64,000 nucleotides of DNA, from NCBI GenBank assembly GCA_017434555.1, contig JAFRFB010000013.1:1-64000 (forward strand). The letters are read 5' to 3'. This document shows positions 28,901-41,665 of this stretch, piece after piece. The notes beneath the pieces were generated by a model, which saw nothing but the letters and a program-made list of their open reading frames with translations, did no database searches and had not been told where the DNA came from. How positions within the stretch are numbered: the first letter of the stretch is position 1; each line of letters opens with the position of its first letter. The translations under genes and the position numbers were made by a program. The stretch comes from Methanobrevibacter sp. (lineage in GTDB: Archaea; Methanobacteriota; Methanobacteria; Methanobacteriales; Methanobacteriaceae).

Positions 28901-29116
28901 ATTACCATTTATAGTAAAATCACTTTTGTTTATTAAAATTCCACTTTCAAGGCCATTATCACTTGTACTGTCATATTTATAATCTTGTTGTATATCTATA
29001 CTATTGTCGCTAGCATCGATTTCATTTTGAAGTGAGGTAAAGTTTCCTTCAGCTGAAACTGCACTAATTGAAATGAATAATACAATTAGTATTAAAAATA
29101 TTTTTATCTTATTCAA
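25901..29116 (-). CDS. Adhesin-like protein with papain-family (C1) peptidase domain, copy 1
   Basis: A secreted 1071-residue protein. Order: signal peptide (KIFLILIVLFISISAVSA); beta-helix of about 400 residues with N-rich rungs; papain-type domain about residues 440-660 with catalytic Cys in QGIMGSCWAFG (about 470), His in SHEISLVGWDD (about 616) and Asn in IIKNSHGTDEGEKGF (about 644); a beta-rich lectin-like domain to about 810; and three Ig-like repeats with NINGVFYDRTT. All three catalytic residues and the oxyanion Gln are present, so it should be active. Substrate is unknown; wall peptide, host or microbial surface protein, or self-processing are possible. The start is TTG, 9 bases after GGGGGT. 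A close paralogue lies immediately upstream on the same strand. Confidence 0.93.
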   Translation of the reverse strand: MNKIKIFLILIVLFISISAVSAEGNFTSLQNEIDASDNSIDIQQDYKYDSTSDNGLESGILINKSDFTINGNGYTIDGANQARIFNIIGPGVTILNLNLINGNSDNGGAISNKNGITLNNVSFINNNATEGGSIYSTAQSTIENCYFDNNTAKYGGGIFSFFSEAYVTNSTFTNSKSNYGPAIFTDFCTCVFVQDCIFKNLNAEESGGAIGIAHLSRMADITNCTFINTSSRKNGGSICIFGMVGEGSIPMIEISDSKFFNSTGDYGGALSILSGGIYTPSSPLLNKSLCFAPFDLNNCEFYNNTASYDGGAAYISGVDANINNVRFYGNKLQYNDSHGGGLYSEFANTTIENSEFINNTKQGIYAYDNGYTKHGIYETDNQLTVKDTTFANNGEAIHAVFTDCNLTNITVENDILILNETSYLSNVHEIGKSISFTNNTINVETLPSRYDSRDWGWVSSVKDQGIMGSCWAFGTCGALESSLLKATGIEYDLSENNMQDIMLQFTKYGRIGAIEGGIMEQGLEYILSWFGVMSSEYDTYDELGRLSPLIIADNEKIHIVDAIIVEPRKNSTDNDALKKAILRCGSVVAAFNNDVPETGYNENTSAYYQNSTKETSHEISLVGWDDNFPAPNFKTTPPGDGAFIIKNSHGTDEGEKGFNYISYYDTSLLSINIGIGFIIENTENYTTNYQTDLSGVQETITNNGSILSYKNTYESEYGPESISAVGTYFKADENYTLEIYVNDELMHAQSGISPFTGYHTVKLTKEIPITKGDNFTALMKKASVMMFDMSRNHYQENMTFIDLGDGWKDLALENKTISLKVYTKDLAIFTEDLVKIYKNASQFEAKVGAPKQVVSFEINGGTYTRTSNAEGIAKMNINLNPGNYTIKTTFNGTTVENTITVLPTLIANNLVKYFRNASQFLIELIDGQGNPLSGQTITMNINGVFYDRTTNASGIAKLNINLNPGEYILTAIDPITGLQMAYTITVLPTLTAEDLNMTYLDGSQFEAKLIDGQGKALSGVKITFNINGVFYDRTTDANGTAKLNIRLMAGEYIITSQYGDATIANTIRITA

Positions 29117-29156
29117 ATTTTTACCCCCATAATTATTATTATTAAAATAAAAATTT

Positions 29157-29178
29157 AGAGGAATAATTAAATTCCTCT
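29157..29178 (-). terminator. Terminator of the second papain-type adhesin
   Basis: AGAGGAAT and ATTCCTCT pair perfectly around a 6-base loop, with a T-rich tail on the minus strand. It lies between the two paralogues, so the downstream copy probably has its own promoter in the roughly 60-base gap or depends on read-through. Confidence 0.65.
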
Positions 29179-32100
29179 TATTCAGTTATTGTAATTGTAT
29201 TTGCAATTGTTGCATTACCGTATTGGGAAGTGATGATGTATTGGCCAGGCATTAACCTGATGTTCAGTCTAGCTATTCCATTTGCATCTGTGGTTCTGTC
29301 ATAAAAGACTCCGTTGATGTTAAATGTTATTTTTACACCAGACAATGCTTTTCCTTGTCCATCAACTAGTTTCGCTTCAAATTGAGTTCCGTCTAAATAC
29401 TTCATTTCTAAATCTTCAGCAGTTAATGTAGGCAATACTGTAATGGTAAATGCCATTTGAAGACCGGTTATAGGATCATATGCTGTTAAAATATATTCTC
29501 CTGGGTTTAAATTAATATTTAACTTAGTGATCCCACTTGAATTGGTAGTTCTGTCATAAAATACACCATTGATGTTCATGGTAATTTTTTGTCCGGATAA
29601 AGGATTTCCTTGACCGTCAATTAATTCTATGAGGAACTGTGATTCGTTTCTGAAGTATTTGACTAAATTGTTTGCAATTAATGTTGGCAATACAGTAATT
29701 GTATTTTCAACAGTTGTACCGTTGAAGGTTGTTTTAATTGTGTAATTACCAGGATTTAAGTTAATATTCATTTTAGCTATGCCTTGTGCATTACTGGTTC
29801 TATTATATGTTCCACCATTAATTTCAAAACTTACAACCTGATTTGAAGCACCAATCTTAGCTTCAAATTGGGAATCGTTTTTATAGATTTTCACTAAATC
29901 ATCTGTTAGAATTACTCCAGCAACAGTATAAACTTTTAAAGACACAGTTGAATTATCTGTAGCTAAATCATAGTATCCTTCTCCAAAATTGGCTAATGAC
30001 GTACCGTTTTTAAAGTGTTGTCTTGTTTTTTCGAGTATAGGAACATATTTTTTGGTCATCTCTACTGTAAAATTGTCACCTTCCATAATTGTAATGTTTT
30101 TGTTTAATTTTATGGTGTGATAACCTTTAAATGGAGCGACTCCGCTTTGAACTAATTTTGAAATATCATTTACAAATATTTCTACAGTGTATGCTTCACC
30201 TTCTTCGTAGAAGTATGTTCCAACTGCAGCTATCAAAGCATCTTCTATTGCATTATATGTATTTCTATAGGTTGAATTGACATCGGGGTTTTTTGATTTG
30301 TAGTAATTCATCTTACCTCCCAGATCGGTCTGATAATTTGTGGTATACGCTACATTGTTTTCAAAAACGTATCCGACTAAATCGGTTTCTGTTCCTAACT
30401 TAGTATCATAATATGAAACGTAATTATATCCTTCATCTCCGAATTCTGTTCCATAACTGTTCTTTATAATCCATGCTCCATCTCCTTCAGGCGCAGTTGC
30501 GAAATTTTTAGCGGAATATGTGTCGTCCCATCCTACTATTAAAACAATATGATTTGTTGATTGGTTTCCGTAATAATATAGTGCGGATGTATTTTTATTA
30601 TAATATTGTTCCTCTGTTGTAGAATGAAGTGTTGCAGTTAAACCACAGTATTTTAATATTGCTTGTTTTATTGCAGTATTGTCTGTTGAATTATTACGAG
30701 CATTAATAATTACTGCATCTTGTATATGTACATTATCTGGGCTGCTGATAAATTGTGATATTTTTCCAACGCTATCGTATTCATCATCAAATGAGTTAAC
30801 CATTCCTAACCAATTTATAGCATAGATTATGTGGCTTACAGCATCAGATCCTTCACTCATTCGTATATTTCCGAATTTTGAATATCTTAATAAACTGTTT
30901 TGAATATTATTCACGGAAAATTCATATTCGACTCCAGCATATTTCATTAATGCAGATTCCATGGCTCCCGCACTACCAAATGCCCAGCAGGAATTCATTT
31001 CTCCTTGATTTTTAACTGAACTTACCCAGTTCCAGTCACGTAAATCAAATGCTTTAGGAAGTCTGGAAAAAATGATGGTGTCGTTATAAAGTTCTAATGG
31101 TTCAACTGTTTCACTGACAACAGTTTCATAGTATGTATCGTTTAAATAGTTCTCATTGTCTTCATAAGTATTGTTTAAGAAATAATTTTCAAGGAAAACA
31201 CCATGAATAGCTTCACCATTATTTTTAAATAATGATGCGGTAATGTTTAAATCGCTGTCATAACTATACAGTCCATGTATTTCATTATTTATGAAATGAT
31301 TATTTACACCAACTAAATTACAATAATCGGCATATATTCCTCCTCCATGGGTATAGTTTTTGTCTTCACATGTCAATTTATTGTTTTCAATAAGAGTATT
31401 TGCAATATAATATGAACCAAAGGATAAGTAAACTGCTCCACCATCATATTTAGCACTGTTGTCTTTGAATGTGGTTTGGGTTATGAAGTTTTTTCCACCT
31501 AAAATAACTAAAGCTCCACCAAATTCAGATGAACAGTTTATAAACTCAGTATTATTGATAATTGTGCTTCCAGTTTCATTATATAAAAATCCTTTTGTAT
31601 CGATAAATGCTGCACCACCATTTTTGGCTGAAGTCGTGTTTATAAAACTGCAGCCGCTGATAAGCAATTCATCCAATTCTTTTATGTGTATAGCACCTGC
31701 ACTTAATATTGCATTCAGATTAGTGAAGTTTGAATTTAAAATATATGTTTTTCTATCATTATAAATTGCAGGGGCATATTTTGATGTTGTATTTATGAAT
31801 GAACAATCGTCTATAATTAACGAGGAAAGAGAACCATAAACCATTGCCTTTTCAAAGGTATTTGAAGTTTGGAAAGAAGATCCATTGATAACCATTTGAG
31901 ATTCTTCATTATAAATTGCAGAACCATCTGGAGCATAATTATCAATAAATTTACAATTGTTAATAGCAGTATCCTTTACTGATGTTAAAGCTCCTCCACG
32001 TGTATTTGCAACATTATTTATGAAAGTTACATTGTTTAAAACTAAACCATTACCTGATGAAAAGATTCCACCACCATAATCGGAAGATAATCCATTTTGT

Positions 32101-32396
32101 ATAATTAAGTTGTTAATTGTTACATTCGTATTTAATATTCTAAAAAGTCTTGACTGATTTTTTCCATCAATCGTATGTCCATTACCATTAATTACAAAGT
32201 TTGTTTTATTGACAAATGTTCCAATAGTATAGTTTCCATCATCTGTTGGACTATATGCATAATCTTGAGTTAATTCAATACTATCGGTACTTTCTTCAAT
32301 TTGTGTCTCTAATGCTGTCAGATTTCCATCAGCACTAACTGCACTCATTGAAATAAATAATACCAATAGAATTAATGGTATCATTATTTTTTTCAA
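29178..32396 (-). CDS. Adhesin-like protein with papain-family (C1) peptidase domain, copy 2
   Basis: Paralogue of the preceding protein, 1072 residues with the same layout: signal peptide (MIPLILLVLFISMSAVSA), beta-helix, papain domain with Cys in QGEMNSCWAFG (about 470), His in TNHIVLIVGWDD (about 615) and Asn in IIKNSYGTEFGDEG (about 643), a lectin-like domain, and three Ig repeats. The N-terminal halves are clearly diverged, but the last 250 residues are nearly identical to copy 1, also at DNA level. This suggests gene conversion or selection for a shared wall-attachment part. The start is TTG after GGAG. The 291 bases upstream, to leuS, hold only its promoter region and a T-rich stretch; a 74-codon frame there overlaps leuS and is not convincing. 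Confidence 0.93.
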   Translation of the reverse strand: MKKIMIPLILLVLFISMSAVSADGNLTALETQIEESTDSIELTQDYAYSPTDDGNYTIGTFVNKTNFVINGNGHTIDGKNQSRLFRILNTNVTINNLIIQNGLSSDYGGGIFSSGNGLVLNNVTFINNVANTRGGALTSVKDTAINNCKFIDNYAPDGSAIYNEESQMVINGSSFQTSNTFEKAMVYGSLSSLIIDDCSFINTTSKYAPAIYNDRKTYILNSNFTNLNAILSAGAIHIKELDELLISGCSFINTTSAKNGGAAFIDTKGFLYNETGSTIINNTEFINCSSEFGGALVILGGKNFITQTTFKDNSAKYDGGAVYLSFGSYYIANTLIENNKLTCEDKNYTHGGGIYADYCNLVGVNNHFINNEIHGLYSYDSDLNITASLFKNNGEAIHGVFLENYFLNNTYEDNENYLNDTYYETVVSETVEPLELYNDTIIFSRLPKAFDLRDWNWVSSVKNQGEMNSCWAFGSAGAMESALMKYAGVEYEFSVNNIQNSLLRYSKFGNIRMSEGSDAVSHIIYAINWLGMVNSFDDEYDSVGKISQFISSPDNVHIQDAVIINARNNSTDNTAIKQAILKYCGLTATLHSTTEEQYYNKNTSALYYYGNQSTNHIVLIVGWDDTYSAKNFATAPEGDGAWIIKNSYGTEFGDEGYNYVSYYDTKLGTETDLVGYVFENNVAYTTNYQTDLGGKMNYYKSKNPDVNSTYRNTYNAIEDALIAAVGTYFYEEGEAYTVEIFVNDISKLVQSGVAPFKGYHTIKLNKNITIMEGDNFTVEMTKKYVPILEKTRQHFKNGTSLANFGEGYYDLATDNSTVSLKVYTVAGVILTDDLVKIYKNDSQFEAKIGASNQVVSFEINGGTYNRTSNAQGIAKMNINLNPGNYTIKTTFNGTTVENTITVLPTLIANNLVKYFRNESQFLIELIDGQGNPLSGQKITMNINGVFYDRTTNSSGITKLNINLNPGEYILTAYDPITGLQMAFTITVLPTLTAEDLEMKYLDGTQFEAKLVDGQGKALSGVKITFNINGVFYDRTTDANGIARLNIRLMPGQYIITSQYGNATIANTITITE

Positions 32397-32687
32397 TATT
32401 TCAACTCCATAGTTTCAATGTATACTATTTTTTATATTGGTATTATTTAATCTTTTTTAGTCTATATTGATTGGAAGAAGTATATTATATGGAATGTGGA
32501 ATATGATAAAAAATGCGGATATTAGTAGATTTTAAGCAGTTTAAGTTATTTATTGGAAAAAGAGGATAAATTTTTAAGTTTTTTTATCAAGGTATTGTTG
32601 AATTTCAAAATGAGTAATCCCGTACTTGTATCAATCATTATTAAAATCATAAATGGATTTTTAATCATTAAAATAAAAAAATAAGAG

Positions 32688-35533
<2,846 letters not shown>

Positions 35534-35534
<1 letters not shown>

Positions 35535-36328
35535 TAAATCACCATTAAAGTCTTTTTAGGGCATTCAGGAACTTTTGTTTTGTGGTTGTTCCTTTCAACT
35601 CTATCTATGATATCATTAACTTCATCAACTTCAATATCCAATTCGTCTGCAATGGATTTTGCATCAATTTCCTTTTCAATGAATCGATATAAAATTTTAT
35701 CAAGCAATTCGTAAGTCATTCCTATTTCATCTTCATCGGTCTGATTATTCCATAATCCTGCTCTTGGAGGTTTATCGATGATTTCTTGAGGAACACCTAA
35801 GTATTTGGCTAATTCGAAAACATCAGTTTTATATAAGTCTCCAATAGGTTCAATGTCGCATGCACCGTCTCCATGTTTTGTGAAGTAACCTATTGAGATT
35901 TCACTTTTATTTCCTGTTCCGCTGACAAGGTAGTTTTTTGAATTAGCATAAAAATAAATAATTGACATTCTTATTCTAGCTTTAAGGTTTCCAATAGCTT
36001 TTATATCTTCTTCTAACTGTGTAACTGATAAGAATTCGTTTAAAATACTGTCAATAGCCATTTCTTTGTAGTTTATTCCAAGTAATTGTGCTATTGCAGT
36101 ACCATGAAGTTTATCTTCTGTCGGGGTTGTTGTTGATGGTAAAACTACTCCAAAAACATTTTCTTTTCCAACAGCTTCACAAGCTAAAAATGCAGCTACT
36201 GTGGAGTCAATTCCTCCACTTAATCCTACTACAAGTCCGGCTGCATTAGCTTCGGATACTTTATTTTGAACGAATTCTACTATGTCATTTTTTGTTTTTT
36301 CTACATTTATTTTTGGAATTTCGTTCAT
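35534..36328 (-). CDS. nadE: NAD+ synthetase NadE (ammonia-dependent)
   Basis: Amidates nicotinic acid adenine dinucleotide to NAD+. The 264 residues consist only of the synthetase domain, with the ATP pyrophosphatase loop [44 protein letters not shown], and [15 protein letters not shown]; there is no glutaminase domain, so ammonia is the expected nitrogen donor. The ATG at 36328 is chosen, about 10 bases after AGTGAG. It precedes leuS with a 1-base overlap. Confidence 0.95.
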
Positions 36329-36392
36329 ATCAAACACTCACTTAATTTTTCATTAGTAATTAATATAGTTCTCTTATTATATAATATATATC

Positions 36393-36788
36393 ATGTCAGA
36401 TGTGGAAATTTTATCTAAAAGAAATTTTGATGGTGCGGAAAAAGAAGTCTTGGAATGTTTTGTTGAGTATCAGCAGGCACTAATCGATAAAAATGATGCT
36501 AAACTGGATGAATTAATGGCTGATGATTATATATTAACTCACATGTCCGGTAAAAAGCAGACAAAAGCCCAATTCATCGATGAAGTAATGGATGGTACTT
36601 TGAACTATTTCAAGTCTGTAATTCATGAACCGAGCATATTATTTGATGAGGATGAAAATGCTACATTGATATCTGATGTTACTTTAACGGCACGTGTTTA
36701 TGGTGCCAGCGGCGCATGGACTGTTGATACTGTAATGGATTTCAAAAAAATAAATGGTAAATGGATAATTGGTAAGTGGGATACTTGA
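36393..36788 (+). CDS. NTF2-like (SnoaL/DUF4440-type) protein
   Basis: A 131-residue alpha+beta cone protein: an amphipathic N-terminal helix (AEKEVLECFVEYQQALIDKND), ELMADDYILTHMSGKKQTKAQFIDEV, then three beta strands ending VMDFKKINGKWIIGKWDT. This is the usual pattern of small NTF2-fold proteins that bind ligands or act as simple enzymes; no catalytic dyad is obvious. It is divergent from nadE. The region before the ATG is TATA-rich without a clear ribosome site, suggesting a leaderless mRNA. Confidence 0.8.
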   Translation: MSDVEILSKRNFDGAEKEVLECFVEYQQALIDKNDAKLDELMADDYILTHMSGKKQTKAQFIDEVMDGTLNYFKSVIHEPSILFDEDENATLISDVTLTARVYGASGAWTVDTVMDFKKINGKWIIGKWDT

Positions 36789-36797
36789 AATTAAGGA

Positions 36798-37628
36798 TTA
36801 TGGATGAATAAGATTTTCAGGTATTCCATAATCACTGTAATTTTGAGCAATCTTATCAACGGTTCCATCTTTAAACATTTCGTCTAATGTCTTTTGGACC
36901 TGATCTCTTAGCTCAGTGTTTCCTTTTTTAAATCCAACACCGTATTGTTCATAGGATAATGGTTCATTTATTATTTTAAAACCAGTGGAATTGAATTTTC
37001 CAGTCATCTGGTAATTGGCAGAACCGATATCAACAAGCACGGCGTCACATGCTCCACTGTCTAAATCCATAAATGCGGTATTGTAATCTTTTATTTCATT
37101 TATTTTACCGAATGTATCTGCAATAGTTTTATTTCCTGTTTTAAGAGCCTCTGCACCAGAAGATTCGCCTAATGTTTCAACGGTTTTTCCTTTCAAATCA
37201 CCAATTGATGAGATGTTTGAGTCGGATTTTACAACAAATACTTGTGTGTTGTTAAAGTATGGATTTGACCATTCATAATCATTTTCTCTTCCATTTATAG
37301 TAAATTCACTCCATATACAATCTATTTCTCCAGAATCCACTTCTACTTTCTTAGAATCCCAATTGATAATTGGCTGAGCTTTAAATGTCCAGTTATTTCT
37401 AGCACAAACTTCTTCTGCTAATGCCAAATCAAAACCTGTATAGCTTCCATTATCTGTTCGGTATGCAAATGGCGGAAATTCAGAACAAAATCCTACAACA
37501 AATGTATTGTTATCATTTTGTGTATTGGTGTTGGAATTGCCTAAAAAATCCAGTAAACCTGCATTAACAGTACCAATTGCTAAAAATATTGTAAATACTG
37601 CTAATATTGTTATTATTTTTTTATTCAT
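36798..37628 (-). CDS. Amino-acid-type ABC transporter substrate-binding protein (orphan)
   Basis: A secreted solute-binding protein of family 3, 276 residues. It has a signal peptide (IITILAVFTIFLAIGTVNA), then a linker rich in N and T, then the two-lobed domain with VVGFCSEFPPFAYRTDNGSYTGFDLALAEEV, IDCIWSEFTINGREN, and IGDLKGKTVETLGESSGAEAL. The ligand is probably a polar amino acid. No lipobox cysteine is seen at the cleavage site, so anchoring is unclear. No permease or ATPase gene is adjacent; partners must be elsewhere. The 289 bases upstream, shared with the divergent MFS gene, contain only promoters. Confidence 0.88.
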   Translation of the reverse strand: MNKKIITILAVFTIFLAIGTVNAGLLDFLGNSNTNTQNDNNTFVVGFCSEFPPFAYRTDNGSYTGFDLALAEEVCARNNWTFKAQPIINWDSKKVEVDSGEIDCIWSEFTINGRENDYEWSNPYFNNTQVFVVKSDSNISSIGDLKGKTVETLGESSGAEALKTGNKTIADTFGKINEIKDYNTAFMDLDSGACDAVLVDIGSANYQMTGKFNSTGFKIINEPLSYEQYGVGFKKGNTELRDQVQKTLDEMFKDGTVDKIAQNYSDYGIPENLIHP

Positions 37629-37917
37629 TTTATCAAACCTTTTTTTAATAACTGTCTAATTATTTGTTTTAAATATTATTTAAATTGTTGATGTGAAATC
37701 TGATAATTGTTATATATTAAAAAAATTACTACTTTTTCGAGGATAATTCGTAAAATACTATATTATCATCATTGGAGGTAACTGTTAGCTTTTTTTTCAT
37801 AGTTAATAACAAATTGAATTTTCTATTGTTGCTTAAATAACTAAATAGTTTTTATATTTCTTTTTTTGAAAGAAAAAATGTTAAAATATTTATATCACAC
37901 CTAATTAAAATAATATT

Positions 37918-39043
37918 ATGGTTAACAAAACGGTTTGGTCATTATCATGCGTTTGTTTTGCAATGTCAACATTACTAAGTTTGGTCGGAATTATTTCCGT
38001 CATTCAAATTTATTATAATGTATCTATTTATTATGCAACATTGTATGCCAGCATATTTTCAGGGGTATTAGGTTTTTCAAGCTTATTCATGCCAGTTATT
38101 TTTTCAAAGTTTGAAAAAAAGAAAATCATAATAGCAATATTATCCATTACCCTAATATGTAATCTGATTCAGTTATTCGTTACAGAATTTCATATTGGAA
38201 TAATATTTAGGATGATTCCTGCAGTTTTGCATCCTATAGTGCTAGTTCCTCTTTAACAATCATCGGCAAACTTGACCCTGATAAAACCAATCGTGTTGTC
38301 TTAGGTCTTTCTTCTGGAAGTATTTTAGGTCTTTCAATTACTTCCTATTTGGGCTTTAATTATGGATACAATTTTGTCATGATGTGGTTTATTTTAGTTG
38401 ATATTATAGCTTTAATTTTGGTTTTATTGTTTGTTCCTACTTTTGAAGGGAATAAAGAGCCTATAAGTATGCAAATTTCCCATGCAAAATCCAAATTATT
38501 TTTATTTTCAATTTTATATACCTTCTTTGTTGTCGTAGGAATTAATATTACCTATTCATTTATTCCTAAATTTCTATCAGAAGTGACAAATGTCATGGGG
38601 AATTTTTATTTATTATATTGTTCATGATGGGAATAGCATCCCTGTTTGGAACAACATTTAGCGGATATCTTATTCATAGAAATTCTAAAAGAACAGTATT
38701 TCTCTATCCATTTCTTTTCATGGCCATAATGTTCATATTAGGACTTTTTGTTAAAGTTCCTATTTTCGCATTGATTATTCTGATATTCTTTGGAATATTC
38801 GATGGATCCAGTTATACAATTGTTCAATATTGGGTTTCCTCTTCTGTTAGGGAATCCCCTGAATTTGGAAATGGTATTTTCTTGTTAATGTTCAATATTT
38901 CATTATTTACTGCAGCGATGATTGGCGGTGCGATTATAGGTATCTATAGTATTTCTTACATTTTCGTTGGGTCTATCCTAATGCTATTATTTTCCATACC
39001 ATTTGTGGTTTTAAGAATTAGAATTAATCCAAATATTTCTTAA
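37918..39043 (+). pseudogene. MFS transporter broken by two single-base frameshifts
   Basis: Three consecutive reading-frame segments make one 12-helix major facilitator. The first runs 37918-38256, the second continues from about 38241 (ASSSLTIIGKLDPDKTNR) to 38627, and the third from about 38600 (EFLFIILFMMGIASLF) to 39043. Each junction is explained by loss of one base: at about 38239-38241, and in a G-run at 38597-38600. The remainder reads well, including the family loop DPDKTNRVVLG and SGYLIHRNSKRTV. It is either a recent pseudogene or carries sequencing errors. A TATA box (ATTTATATC, about 37887-37895) sits 28 bases before the start. Its substrate cannot be inferred. Confidence 0.85.
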
Positions 39044-39220
39044 TTTGAGTCTGTAAAATTATTATTTTAGATAAAATTGGGATTTCAGTTAACAAGAACG
39101 TTAATGTGCATTCTCAAAAAAGAAATTAACGATGAGTTTTGAAAAATTATAAAAAGATATTTTCTAATTATAATGTTATGAATGTAAAGATAACTAAGTT
39201 TTTATACTATAAAAATTAAA

Positions 39221-39243
39221 ATAACATTTAGTAACTAAAAGTA
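39221..39243 (+). repeat. 23-bp direct repeat, copy 1, with promoter-like upstream sequence
   Basis: ATAACATTTAGTAACTAAAAGTA (given as 39221-39243) is repeated exactly at 40424-40446. It contains the near-palindrome TTTAGTAACTAAA. Both copies follow a TATA-like block (TTTTATACTATAAA here, TTTATATACTAAAA at the second) by about 10 bases. The toxin-antitoxin pair lies between the copies. Confidence 0.7.
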
Positions 39244-39285
39244 TGTAATTTGAATTTCGATTACTTAGCAATTTACGTGGACGAC

Positions 39286-39684
39286 TTATTCATTAAAATA
39301 TTTTTCATGATTTGAACAGATGTTCTGTATTCTTTTTTTGTTTTCAATTTTCTGTTTGGATTTATAATAACATTCTGTGAAATATATTAAGTTGTGTTTT
39401 CTACTTAATATGAATATAAATCTAAATGGGGATCTGTTTCCTTCTTTAATTGATTTACAACGAAATTTTTTGATTTTAAAAACTGGAAATTTTACTTGTG
39501 AACCTAACCCTGGAATTTGATTATATCTATCTTGGGTTAATCTGTGGTTGCCTCTTTTTAAATCTAGAAGTAGAACTTTTTTTAACCTTTCAAAATCCTC
39601 TTCAAGTGAAGGACATTTTTTGGTGAGTTTTTCAAATTCCTTATCAAACTTAGGATAAGTTTTAATGGTGTATTCAGTCGTCAT
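39286..39684 (-). CDS. RelE/ParE-superfamily toxin-like protein
   Basis: A 132-residue basic protein: YTIKTYPKFDKEFEKLTKKCPSLEEDFERLKKVL, then GNHRLTQDRYNQIPGLG, then a strand-rich end with KFPVFKIKKFRCKSI, NRSPFRFIFILSRK and IYFTECYYKSKQK. This alternation of two helices and an antiparallel sheet, with basic and aromatic residues, fits RelE-fold toxins (mRNA interferases or gyrase poisons). It is longer than typical RelE by about 40 residues. Its ATG at 39684 overlaps the Panacea stop by 11 bases, as expected for translational coupling of a toxin-antitoxin pair. Activity is inferred from fold and context only. Confidence 0.65.
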   Translation of the reverse strand: MTTEYTIKTYPKFDKEFEKLTKKCPSLEEDFERLKKVLLLDLKRGNHRLTQDRYNQIPGLGSQVKFPVFKIKKFRCKSIKEGNRSPFRFIFILSRKHNLIYFTECYYKSKQKIENKKRIQNICSNHEKYFNE

Positions 39685-40186
39685 ATTCTCTAACACTGTA
39701 TTCAGGATCTCTGTAAAAAACGTATTCGTAGTCTAAATCTTCATTATCCTCTGCAATTATCCAAGGCATATCTCCATGTGAATATTCACTAACTTCTTTT
39801 GCAGATAAATCACCCAATTCATCAATTACTTCATTTATAACACTTAATTCCATGGTGTTTAGGGCAGATAAATCTGGGACTTCTTGTAAGTAGTGTTTGT
39901 GAATAGTAGTTCCAAAATAAGGTTTTTTTTCGATTATAATGGAGTTGTCATTAATCATTTCATCAACTATTTCATCAATGTGTTGTGGATATGGTCCTCT
40001 TTCATATTTAATATAGGTTTCATTTGTTATGGAAGTTTCATATTTTTCATAATAATTGAAATCTGAAAAATATAATAATTTACAAATCACGGTTTTTCCA
40101 ACATTCTTTTTATTTTCACATCTGTTGATAATGTATGAAAGAACAGTTTTGAATTTTTCTTTATCAAATTCCATTGTTATCGCCAT
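39674..40186 (-). CDS. Panacea (SocA/DUF4065-type) antitoxin-like protein
   Basis: A 170-residue protein whose central segment KTVICKLLYFSDFNYYEKYETSITNETYIKYERGPYPQHIDEIVDEM (here cited from residues 30-76) is the hallmark of the Panacea antitoxin domain: K-L-x-Y-F-x-D near residue 39 and a G-P-x-P turn near residue 66. The rest holds ELSVINEVIDELGDLSAKEVSEYSHGDMPW (residues about 112-142), also conserved in the family. Known Panacea proteins neutralise many unrelated toxins. Here the partner is the overlapping downstream RelE-like gene. Start: ATG at 40186; an internal ATG at 40174 is possible. No DNA-binding domain is fused, so autoregulation is uncertain. Confidence 0.8.
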   Translation of the reverse strand: MAITMEFDKEKFKTVLSYIINRCENKKNVGKTVICKLLYFSDFNYYEKYETSITNETYIKYERGPYPQHIDEIVDEMINDNSIIIEKKPYFGTTIHKHYLQEVPDLSALNTMELSVINEVIDELGDLSAKEVSEYSHGDMPWIIAEDNEDLDYEYVFYRDPEYSVREYDD

Positions 40187-41585
<1,399 letters not shown>

Positions 41586-41642
41586 GGTTAAAATAATTAT
41601 TTATTTTAACTAATTCTTTTTTTATTTTTAAAAAATAGAGAA

Positions 41643-41664
41643 ATGATAGTTTGGTTACTATCAT
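41643..41664. terminator. Bidirectional hairpin between get3-like and PNPOx-like genes
   Basis: ATGATAG and CTATCAT pair perfectly around an 8-base loop, two bases after the PNPOx-like stop and 58 bases after the ATPase stop, in an A/T-rich setting. Confidence 0.6.
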
Positions 41665-41665
41665 A

